DNA from: Nelumbo lutea
Taxonomy: Eukaryota; Streptophyta; Magnoliopsida; Proteales; Nelumbonaceae
Reading direction: 5' to 3'
Assembly: GCA_022828595.1 (NCBI GenBank)
Contig: JAKGHH010000001.1
Location: 210,379,848-210,443,847, forward strand
Length of the DNA stretch: 64,000 bases
Below the pieces are notes generated by a model, which saw only the letters and a list, made by a program, of their open reading frames with translations, ran no database searches and had not been told where the DNA came from. Position numbers and translations under genes: made by a program. Positions 1 to 10,200 of the stretch are shown here, piece by piece (position 1 is the first letter of the stretch; each line of letters starts with the position of its first letter).

Positions 1-960
1 TATTAGGGTTATCTCCTAGAGGCAGTCCTAAGTAATTCAAAGGCCAATTGGACACCGCACACCAAAATATTTGCATACTCTACTACCTCACCCTCCCCCA
101 TGTTGATTCCCACTATACAACTTTTCTCAAAATTCATCTTTATATTTGATATTTGCTAAAAAAGTTGTACACCAAGTTTCAACTTCCTAATCCATCTCAA
201 ATCACCTCCTTCACAAAAAAGTACCATGTCATCTACGAATTGTAAGTGGGTAATTGGTACCCCATCCCTACCAATTACTAAGTTCACTGAATTTGCTCTA
301 GAAATTAGTCTCTCAAGGACATCTGCTACCAAGGTAAACAAGAAGGGAGGAAAAGGGTCTCCTTGTCTTGTACTCCTCAAGGCTAGGAAAAAAAAAATCC
401 ACCATTGTCCCATTTACCAAGATAGAATAATGGCATGTCCTAACACAACCCATCGCCCATTTGTGCACCACCTGTCTCCAAAACCAAAGCTTGCCATCAT
501 CTCCAACAGAAACGACCAATCCACCATATCATATGCTTTTTCTAAATCAAGCTTGCAAACCACTCCTTTCTTTCTTGACTTCTTGAAGCTTTACACTTTT
601 ATTTGCTATTGAAATTTGATCAACTACCTAACTCCCTTTGACAAAAGCTCATTGATTAGGTGCAATGATGAGAGGGAGGACTTTCCTAATCCTAAGAGAC
701 AACATCTTAGCTATAAATTTGCAATTCGTCAAGATTATTGGTCTAAAGTCTCTTGGCTTGGATAATATCTCTCTTTTTAGGGATCAAAGCAATAAAACTA
801 GAGTTCAGCTATGCATTAATTACTCCTATCTTGTAAAACTCACCAAAAGCTAACAGTATGCCATCTTCTAGTTCTAGTATGTCCCAACGATTTTGATAAA
901 ATGCCATTGTAAAACCATCTGGCCCCAGTGCTTTTGATCTATCCATAGAAAACACTGCTT
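1..960 (-). pseudogene. LINE ORF2 reverse transcriptase fragments
   Basis: Pieces of a non-LTR reverse transcriptase occur in several frames: ALGPDGFTM near 930, RQGDPFPPFLF near 350, LQFVDDMVLF near 230 (the catalytic FVDD box) and a YLGLPLG-like segment near 20-40. The order on the minus strand follows the normal domain. Multiple stops and frameshifts separate the blocks. The domain runs off the left edge. Confidence 0.75.
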
Positions 961-982
961 CTTTTGTTTCCTCGAACTTAAA

Positions 983-1152
983 CTTTCTTTCTAACCATTC
1001 CCTAGCCTAGGCTGCTTCTTATGATTCAGTCCTTGGGGGAGGTAACATCTCATGCCTCATCCTAGGCTGCTTGTATTTCTGATATTTATTTCAATAAAAT
1101 TACTCTCATTTATCAAAAAAAAAAAACTTTCTTTCTAACCATTCCCTAGCCT
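983..1152 (+). mobile_element. Short poly(A)-tailed retro-insert with 26-bp target duplication
   Basis: The segment 1009-1126 ends in a run of 12 A and is flanked by identical copies of 26 bases at 983-1008 and 1127-1152 (both begin ctttctttctaac and end ccctagcct). The insert has an AT-rich end with cttgtatttctgatattt just before the poly(A), like the 3' end of plant L1 elements. It is best read as a strongly 5'-truncated LINE copy, or a SINE, on the plus strand that landed in the older minus-strand LINE. Confidence 0.8.
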
Positions 1153-1666
1153 CAGTTTCTAGTCTTGGCCACTTGGCCCACTCCATTCCTTCTACCCACA
1201 CTTTGCCATTTAATGGTCTTCTAAAAGTAGACTTAAAGTGATCCACCAAAGCCCCAACAATCTCATTCTATTAGGTTATATTTGAGCCCTTCTAGCTTTG
1301 AGATAAAACTTTTCCTCCTACCATTTTCCACAATACGAAAAAAAAATTTGTATTCCTATCTCCATTTATCCATTTGTACCTTGAGTTTTGCCTCCAACTT
1401 ATTTCCTCCTTGTACATGATATCCTCCAATTGCTTTCTCAAAGTCCATCTTTATTCCTTGTCTCCTTCCTCAAGAGATCCCCTACCTTTCTTCAAGTCTA
1501 GCTCCGTGATTTGGTCAACCACAACTTGCTTCCTCTCTTCTAGCCTCCTAAAATCCAATAGATTCCACTCCTTAATTTTGTCTTTCAGATATGAAGTTTC
1601 TTATTCAACCTCATTCCTTTCCATTTCACTCTAGGGTTACTTTCCACCAACAAATCCTTAACTTTT

Positions 1667-2413
1667 TTAATAAATCCCATTTGACAGCCACATGTTTTCA
1701 AACCAAAAAGGAGATAACCCAATATTTCTCAATTCTCCCTTATAGATCACTATTGGCCAATGGTCTAATGTTACCCTTGGAAGTGCTCTAAAAATCAATC
1801 CTCCCCAATGTTCTTCCCAATCTAATGAAAATAGAAATCCATCCAACTTAGAGCAAATCGGATTCATTTGGAGATTGGACCAAGTAAATTTGCTGTGAAA
1901 AGGTAGGAGTTCCTTAATCTCAAAGGTGTCCACAAACTGATTAAATTTCCTCATACTTGTTGTCATCCGTTGTCTGGAGTTATTGGTTTCTTCTGTGAAC
2001 CTTATTACATTAAAATCACCTCCTAAGCACCAAGGTCCCTCCCACAATCCCCTAATATCCCCCACTTCTTCCCACAATTCTTTCCTCGCCCTATGATCAT
2101 TGGGACCATTCACATTTTTCAGCACCCATTCAAAACCATCCTCCACCTGTCTAAATTTTAGAGGCACTGAGAATTTATCTATTAGATCTTCAAGGCCTTC
2201 TAACACATCACTTTTCCACAAAGAAACTATACACCCAGAAGAACCCCAAGAAGGTGCCACTGCCCAATTAATCTCCCTAGCCTTCCACACACTTTTAGTC
2301 CATCTATTATCAAACTCTGCCCGCTTAGTCTCCTGCAATGGCACCACATCCCAATGCAACTTCTTAATCACCTCTTTTATTATTGCTCTTTTATTCCAAC
2401 TGACTGTTCTCAT
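1667..2413 (-). pseudogene. LINE ORF2 endonuclease (EEP/APE-like) domain
   Basis: This is a 248-residue open stretch starting MRTVSWNKR, the usual opening of plant LINE ORF2 (strand beginning with a SWN motif). It continues with an LQETK segment carrying the metal-binding Glu, a GGDFNVIR segment, and LDHWPIV near the end, where the family has a catalytic Asp-His pair (SDH, here LDH). In intact LINEs this domain nicks target DNA for target-primed reverse transcription. The Ser before the DH pair is replaced. Downstream the frame is lost before the RT domain, so no full ORF2 exists here. Confidence 0.8.
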
Positions 2414-2740
2414 TTTAACCTTACCTTTTCCCCTCCTGCTGATAGCCTACTTATTCCCTTTTCTCCTTTCCCCTTTTGCACCAAATATTTTGTCCCCTTA
2501 ACATCCCTTCTTAATCTTTTGAATTCACTCAATTTCTTTTTCCTCACCTTAATTTCATTCTTTTATGTAAAAAAAAACTTTTAGATCATTTGGATCTCAG
2601 TTTACATCTGAATTTTCCAACAAAAATTGCCATTGAGTTCCCCTACTAGCTTCCCCTTTTTCTACCTTTCTGGTATCTCTTTTCTCCTTTCACACTCATT
2701 TCCTTCCTCCCACAACCATCTCAACATTTCCATCATTCAT

Positions 2741-2944
2741 GGTTTTCAAAAACGGACCGGACTGGAAAACCCGGGAACTGGTCAGGTGACCGGTTTCGGT
2801 TTTCCCCAAAACCGGAAATTTGCCCAAAACCATTGATTTTGGTCAGCAAACCGCTGACCCGGGCGGTTAACCGTTCGAACAGTTCAAACCAGTAATTGGA
2901 CCCCTGACTGGTTCGGTCTCTGGGTTGGTTTTAAAAACCATGCC
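2741..2944. repeat. CCGGTT-rich MITE-like repeat, copy 1
   Basis: The piece starts ggttttcaaaaacggaccgg and ends gggttggttttaaaaacc, so its ends are near-inverted copies, and its middle is rich in accgg, ccgg and ggttcga motifs. Two diverged relatives occur at about 38690-39003 and 54375-54670. It interrupts the LINE at 1-3130. The superfamily is not clear, and no convincing target duplication was found. Confidence 0.55.
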
Positions 2945-3274
2945 TTCATTTGTCCTACCTGTATCTTCCTCCTGCAGCTCATTTCTTTCAAATTCTTCTA
3001 GTAAGCTCTTTATCATCTCCCAAGTTCTTTTACTCCTGTCTATTTCACATCCTCTGAATTAGTTCCTTCCTTTCTCCCCTTCAACTTTCCACTACTTGCT
3101 GTCATTCAACTACCTCTAGCATGGCTTTCGGCTCTGGATTTGGAGGAGAATCTGGGACTACAGACATAGAGTAATCATTAGTAATTAAAACCAAATTGAC
3201 AAGGTTATCTGGGTCAGTGATTTAAAAGGCGTACCTAGGCGCTCAAGTGAGGCGCCTTGTGCTTTTAAAAAACT

Positions 3275-3377
3275 GAAATGGACAGGCATTTTGTTTGAGA
3301 AAAAGTTGCTGTTGGAGAAATCTATCAGCCCTATGTATAGACAGGAGATCAGTTGGCAGACATCCTAACTAAAGGTG
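3275..3377 (+). pseudogene. Copia RNase H C-terminal scrap
   Basis: One plus-strand frame reads EMDRHFV, stop, EKVAVGEIYQPYV, stop, TGDQLADILTKG. This is the signature end of the Ty1/Copia RNase H domain (HFVREK ... ADILTK). Two in-frame stops show decay. No other part of that element is nearby. Confidence 0.75.
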
Positions 3378-3580
3378 ATGCAGTTAGCTAGGGAAATTGG
3401 AATATCACTCAACTTTGTAAAGAGATCATCCAATGGACTTGCTGATGTATTAGCTATGTAAGGGATCATGGGCAAGAGCTGAGTTCCCATGGAAACTCAC
3501 TGGTTCAGCTAGTGATGTTTTAAGCAAATTATTCTTTTATACCATCAGTTACTGATTAAAAAAATTGTTGATGGTTGTTA
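3378..3580 (+). pseudogene. LINE RNase H C-terminal scrap
   Basis: The plus frame starting near 3390 reads AREIGISLNFVKRSSNGLA, then DVLAM, stop, GI. This matches the end of the RNase H domain in plant LINE ORF2 (FVKR.SN..AD.LAK.G). The A-rich gattaaaaaaattg near 3555-3570 may be its tail. It is short and I treat it as a probable call. Confidence 0.5.
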
Positions 3581-3862
3581 CTGATAAACAAGGTGTACTT
3601 TGTGGAGCAGTAGAGTTGAAAGTGCAAGATTCAATATTGATATGTAGATTTGGGTTTACTAGAAGCTTGGAATTCACTTTCCTTGGGAACTGGGTTTGAG
3701 ATTTGGAGGGAGAGTTTATGCTATGTTTAGGTCATCTGTTTCTTGTGTGTCTTTCGTAAGTACTTTGCTGTCTCATTTATAAAATAAGGTGAAAGCTAAA
3801 AGTGACCTAAGCATATGCACCATATACCATTGACCATATGTAACATAATGAAGTCTTCAACT

Positions 3863-3912
3863 TTCTAATAGCCTGTAATTATCAAAATAAATAAATAAAA
3901 TTCTAATAGCCT
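3863..3912. repeat. 26-bp micro-insert flanked by 12-bp direct repeats
   Basis: ttctaatagcct occurs at 3863-3874 and again at 3901-3912. Between them lies a 26-base segment ending in (aaat)n-type sequence. This is the pattern of an extremely 5'-truncated target-primed insertion or of repair filler. Confidence 0.6.
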
Positions 3913-4293
3913 CTTCCTCCTTTTTGTCTTGCCATATTGGAATAGCTTTCTTTCCCATGAATTTGCAGTGGGATTTGTACCAAGACATAGGAGTGCACCC
4001 TAGGTACTCAATTTGAAGAATTTCCACTGCATCAGGTCCAGGCCCTTGGACTGAGGTCCTTCAAAATTTAAGAAATGCTCAACCCAAATCTATCAATGTT
4101 GCACCCCTAGTAAGACATGATTGACTTTATTGGGTTATATCCCTTGATACATATCATTTTTGCCTCTTTCAAAAAGGAAAAAAACATGATTGGCTTAAAC
4201 ATTGGTGGTTCTTTTTGTTCATGCATTCTCATTTAAATTTTATGAGAACAATGCATTTTAACTATGAAACATAATAATTGTCTGTGATTTCAG

Positions 4294-7200
4294 GATTTGC
4301 AAGTTAAATCTTCCCCACCTGTTCGTGCAGAACAGATGGACAATGATCCTGCTATTATTCAGGTAGTTATGTTACTGTTAAATGATAAAAACATACATTA
4401 TCAATTAAATGTTTCTTTTCATTTTGTGAGGTGCCCTTATCGGTTCTTTTCTTTTACTCTGCAGTCACGTTATGTCTATGGACCATCATCTTCTTCAGCA
4501 TCAGCTTCAACTGGAGGTGGAACATGGACAGATTTGAGCTCCCAAGGAGAATCTTTGGCCTCGGCCTTCCCCAGGACAGCCTGTCCAACTGCATTGTCTT
4601 CTTCATATCATAATCAAACCCACTTTGATTCATGGGCTTCTTCTTCTTCTTCTTCTACTCAACATACAAATGGGTCATCTCTTTCCATGCCGATGTACTG
4701 GCAAGGGTATTATGGGTCATTAAATAACCTTTCACATACTCAACCTCAATCTATGCCTTCTCAGTCACCTTCTACAATGTCTGATCCATTGATGTTGCAG
4801 AATAAGTTGCAATATCCTGAACTTCAGGTACCCTTGAGCACAGGAGTGGCAAAACCTGTACCTCCACTTATCCCTACATCAGGATCAGCTCCTTCAAATC
4901 TTTCTCCCACTCTGACTCCATCACAATTTTCTACTTCCCCTACTGACAAATCATCTTTGTCCATTAAGGCATCTCTTCCATCTCATGCTTCATCTATCAC
5001 CGCTAATCTACTAACTGCTCAGGATATAAATGGGGTCCCAGCTTCAACATTTTCAAATGCCATGTCTGCCCAATCATCTAACACTTCTGTTCAATCCTTG
5101 CCCTACTCTGCCTCTTCTGCTTCTGGTTCTACTTCTGGTTCTTTACTAACAAAACCTCTTACTTTGTTAACTCCTGATCAGTTGGCACAGCCTGGGCCAT
5201 TTGTGCCTTCAACGTCCCAGAAACTATATCCTGAGAAGAAAATTGAGGGTTTGATAACCATGGCATCAAAACCTTTATCCCCAGTTTCTTCTTCACCACT
5301 TCAAGAACCATTATTGCCTCTGCCTCTCTCTCCACAACAGGTTAGACAATGTGATTACCTCTCTTTACAAAAAAGTAAATGTTGTCTTTTGGTGTGAAAT
5401 TCATGATCGATTTCCTATTTGATTGATTATTCACTGATGTGTTTCTTCTATATATAATGCTACTCTTGGCAATTTGTTACTTTATAATATACTTCAAGTT
5501 ATATGTTGTCAAATTAGCCTTCCAAAATTGTTGGTTCCTCTGTAATACTTGTTTATGTTATTTTTCTAGGGTATTTAAATAACTATATGAGTCTTCATAA
5601 TAAACAGAAAATGTTGGCAAGTTCTAAAGATGTTGCAAAGAAGAGGAGACAAAGGGGTAAAAGAAAAAAAAGAAAGCAAACATGAATGGATATCATATAA
5701 AACCACTAATCAACTTTAGTTGCAAACAGTCGAGGCTTTAAAACATGCCTAAGCCTTTTTACTGTCAAGACTTCAAGATATGGTACCTAGGTGATGATTC
5801 TGTGCAGAAGTATATATAATTGAATCTTGGAGAAACAAAGATTTTGTTTCCTTTGCTAGGGTTCACTACTTGAATAAAAGCATGAATCCTTAGACCTTTA
5901 TTAATACTTACCATATCCTTTTGGGCTTCAGCCTAGCTCTTTTGAAATTCTCACCTTGATTCAGATAACTCCTTTCTAGTGCAGTAGGTCCCTTTATTAT
6001 AATTTTTTTATGCACATGTAAACTATCCTAGTTGATTTATAAGGGCCTTCCCTTCTCTAGTCCCCACGAATGTGCTCATGTCTAATACTATCCATTATCC
6101 AATGTACTCTTCTCTTTCATCCATTTCAAAAATCCTTTTCTCCATTGTGTTTTTTCTCTTCGTTGCCTAAATTTTTTCTATTTCTTTCCCTTGTTATACA
6201 ACATGCTGGCCTTATTCTTTGATAGATTGGAAAGAAATATCAGTAAAAGAAAAAGAGAGTATACAAGTAAAATATGTTTACACCAAAGACTCTGATACAA
6301 TGGTACCCAGATATTTGTACATAAGTGCCATGTCATGTCAGATATTTCAATTTTTATTGTAAATCCTATGCCTGACAAGTTATCCAACAATAGCTGATTT
6401 AATAATCAGATTTTCTTTTCATAAATGATAGAAATTTTATTAGAACATAATTATCACAAGATTACAGAGTACAACCAGCGGAGGCGAGAGATGCAGCCCC
6501 AGCCGTATAAACGGATTACAACTGAGCTCAGAATAATTCAGACTTATGCACCCCCTGTTTTGCAAAGAAATCAGCCATCCCGTTACTGACTGCCTTTCCC
6601 ATTGGACTGAAATTGTCATATCTCTGACCAGCCACTTAAATATTTTCGTATATTCTTTGTATTTCCAAATTACAGTTTCAGGTTCCTTCAACCATCCTAT
6701 TACCAGTTAAGAGTTACCTTCAATTAACAGCCTATCATAATTTAAAGTTTAAATCTCTAGCAATCTGTACTCCTTGCAGGAAAGCTTGGAGCTCTGCAAA
6801 AACCGAGTCCCCTACTCCAACTGAACCTGAGAACACAGCAACAACTTGACCTTCATACTTTCTAAAAACTCCCCCTATACCAGTGGCCAGCCGGGCCTGG
6901 GTTCCCTAGGCTACTGCCATCAAAGTTCAGTTTGATGAATCCTTCATTCGTTGGTTTCCAGTCCATAACAGGTTTAACCCTTGTAGCAGAACTTCTAGCT
7001 ACAGCTTCCAAATTTCTCCGCATATGACATATCATCGAAGGAGAAATCAGAAAATAACTTTAGGGACTTGGCCCACATTAAAGCTCTATATAAGATGCAA
7101 TCCAGAACTGCTTCCTTATTTCTTTCTTTATCATTGAACACTGCCATTCCTTCCCTCCCACACTGTCCAAATCAGTGCAGCCCTGATACATCTCTGTAGA

Positions 7201-10200
7201 ATTTTACCCCTTCTCTTTGCCCAACCGAACTACTCTAGGCTTACTAAGAATCACATAATCTAGGATCACCTTAGGATTGTTGCATCACAGTAAAACAGTG
7301 AAAAGTTCTTAATCCCATTACCTTTTTTCTTCTTTTTTCTGCTAAACTTCTTAACCCCATCTATAACTTCTTTTTGGCTCATGCTATGATTATTTTGTTT
7401 TATTGGTAACAATCGAAAGTATTTATTGCAAAGAATGAATGAAGACAGGCTTATCTAATGTCAACAAGCATGTCCAATGTACAAGGAGGAATAGATGCCC
7501 TTCAAAAAGGATACACTTTTATGGCAAGGTAGATGAACAAACGGCAAGGTAGAAAGGGCGGAGCCTTCGCCCGGACTAAGTGAGTTTCAGAAGGAAAGAA
7601 TAGCAGAGGAACAGTCAAGGCAGAAGAAGTTGGGAAAGTTGGGTGGTCTAAGGGGATGCAAAACCTGAGAAATGGGCGGAGGCGCCAAGCTGAAACATAT
7701 GCAGAAGCTGTCAACAGCTCTTTATGGTCGGAAGAAGGTTCGATGGAGGTTAGTGCAGATAAAGCTGGCCTGTACATGATAACAGGGGAAGTGGAGAATG
7801 AGAAGAGAAGCCAAGAAAACACCATGAGATCTTTGGAGGAGATCTCCTCCATGAGATCTTTGGAGGGGATTAAACAATGGGCCATCTGGAGATGGAAACT
7901 GAGAGGGGGACTGAGAATCCGAAGGTTACTGGATGCCAAGCTTTTTTTCATCTTTGTGAGTGAGGAGGAAGCCAAGAAAACTTGGTGCCTGGGAGACAGG
8001 AAGTTTGAAGGGGAGTTACTTCGTCTGGTGCCTTGGGACATGGGATGTTTAGCCTGGAATGAAGGGGAAAGGAAAGATTTCTAGGAGAGAGTTTTTGGCC
8101 TACCTTTGCACCTTTAGAGTATGAGTTTAGTAGAGAAAATCAGAAATATCTGTGGGGGTTACCTTGAGATGGACGATTCTAACCAGGCTAAAGAAACGAC
8201 GGAGTGGATTAGGATCAAGGTAAAATGGAAAGGGTACCCGCCGAAATCCATTAGAATAAAGGATGGGGTCCAAATGGTAGAGGCAAGTATATGGATGGAG
8301 ATCCCACCTGTTCGTGTTGACAACTAGACAGTCCGTTCCTTGTTAGTGCAGCAGAATAGGAGTGGATCGACAAAGTTAGGGCGGGATCGAATATTTCTGC
8401 AGAAGTGGGGAGAAGACTAAAGGGGAAGGAGATCTGGTCGGAGGAGGAAGCAGGGGGGTCGGTTGTCGCCAGAGAAGGAGGCACAATGCTGAACACCACA
8501 GTGGAGTGTTTGGATACTTAGTTGAGTAAACCCATAGCTGATGTGGCGGAACCGGGCAGCTTGATGTCTGATGAAGCTGGGAAGACAGTTGATGCTCCTT
8601 GTCAACCTGGACAGTTGACAGCTTGTGGTGTTCAAATTTCAAACGAGGACCGCCTAGTGGAAAGGGTAGCAACCCATTGTATCCAACCTTTAGCTGGGAT
8701 GGGAGTAGTTTTTTTTCTTTTTTTTTTTGGTAGAGTAAGGGTGAGCTACACAAGCCTGGGGGTAGCTCTTCCCCATAATTCGCACCAGCAAATGAACTCT
8801 AGCGGCTTAGGAAGCACATGGAGAGAATTGCTAACAAGAGCATCTGATTCCAGAGCATGTTTCGCCAACCAATCAGCTGCTTGGTTACCTTCATGAAGGG
8901 CATGAGAGAAAAAGACACCACAGTCCAGCAACTCCACCAGTTTGAAGCATTCATCAATGATAGTCCGAATTCTCCATGGCGGGTCAAAGCGTCTTCTTGA
9001 TGCAGGAAATGACGATGAGTGAGTCACCCTCAATGTAAATGGATTGATCTCTGAAGCTAAAAGCCATATTGAGGGCTTCCCAAGCAGTCCATGCCTCAAC
9101 AAGATTTATCGATGCCTCCCCGATAGGACAAGCTTTCAGATCCAAGACTTCCCCAAGGGAGTTCCTGGCAATACACGCAACAGTACAACGACCCCCACTA
9201 TTACGGGAAGCATCAAAATTGATTTTGATAACCCCTGGTTTTGGGTTCCTCCAATAAACTGAGTTCTAAACTCTTTTATCAATCTTGTCCCTTGTTGGGC
9301 TGTTACAAATCTCCAGTTGGTTGTAGAAGATTGAGCTTTATCAATGATCCCAACCGGAGTGATGTTGTTATTAAAAGTTTTCTCATTTCTATTCTTTCAC
9401 AAGAACCATAGAATAATGCTTGCTTTTTCTCTGCTTAACTGAGTTACATGGTTGTTAATCATGTTTGACCACCAACTATTAATAGAAATTTCATTGTCCA
9501 TTTGGTTCACAATGTCTTGGCCCACTAGCCTCCAAATCTGTTTCGCAGTCATGCAATTTTTGAAAATGTGATCAATATTTTCGTTATCTCCACAAAAGTT
9601 ACATGCCTCATTTATGGTCATACCCCTCTTTCTAAGGAGGTCTTTGGACGGCAGTTTTTATGATTAAGGAGCAGGAACATGAAGATTCTTATCTTGGGGG
9701 GTGGGGGGCATTGAGGCCCCAAATAGTGTTTAGGAAGCCTTTGTGCTGCACTTGCACATTATGCCTAACACAAGCTTCTTTGTACGCTGATCTTATAGTG
9801 AAATTCCCCTTAGGGTTGGGTCTCCAAATGATTTCATCTTCTTTTGCATTCGAAGGGATGAAAATCGTTTTTATCTTGTTCCAAATCGGCTTTGGGACCA
9901 TTTTGCAGATTTGATCTTCCTTCCAAATCATTCTATCATGATCAATACAGTCACTAACTTTTAAGATCTTCATTAGCAAGAGTGTCCTTGAAAATCCCAC
10001 CGGGGGGGGGGAAGAGATGGACCAAAGGAAGCTTTGCGGTAAGGGGGTAGCAGGGAATCAGGCCTTGTAGTGCTGGCGTTGGACCACCTAACCCAAATCG
10101 ATTCTTTTAGCCGTCGCAAGTACCAATCAACCCAACTAAACTTTTAAATGGGTTGGGTTAGGGACAAATCAGCCCCCTTCCTGTCCTCCTTTTATTCCTA

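Larger units (their letters stand above)
1..3130 (-). mobile_element. Decayed LINE (L1-type non-LTR retrotransposon), 3' end outside window
   Basis: Read on the minus strand this stretch holds, in order, a low-complexity basic segment like the end of a LINE ORF1 (about 3130-2420), an endonuclease domain (2413-1667) and a reverse transcriptase region (about 960-1), with the RNase H and tail lying beyond the left edge. Many stops and frame changes show it is dead. It is interrupted by a MITE-like repeat at 2741-2944 and by a short poly(A)-tailed insert at 1009-1126. It lies upstream of the first visible decapping-5-like exon and so probably sits in an intron of that gene, in antisense orientation. 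The domain order is seen in the sequence; the ORF1 part and the left extent are inferred. Confidence 0.75.
3131..4293. other. Intron sequence with retroelement scraps
   Basis: No host exon is visible before the acceptor at 4293. The stretch holds a GC-rich ggcgcctaggcgc-like scrap near 3225-3260, a Copia RNase H scrap (3275-3377), a LINE RNase H-like scrap (3380-3580), and a 26-bp micro-insert at 3875-3900. The remainder shows nothing recognisable. I looked for the LSM14 domain expected upstream of the decapping-5 exon and did not find it. Confidence 0.5.

Noticed and set aside
3120..4293. Search for the LSM14 domain exon just upstream of exon 4294
   Set aside because: No frame contains the LSM14 signatures expected before DLQVKSSPP. 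The exons must be outside the window.
4363..4464. Open frame running through 4297-5397 as one exon
   Set aside because: The segment 4363-4464 has a GT donor, a TTTTACTCTGCAG acceptor and AT-rich, non-family sequence. Splicing it joins DPAIIQ to SRYVYG in phase, as in the family, so it is an intron that happens to lack a stop.
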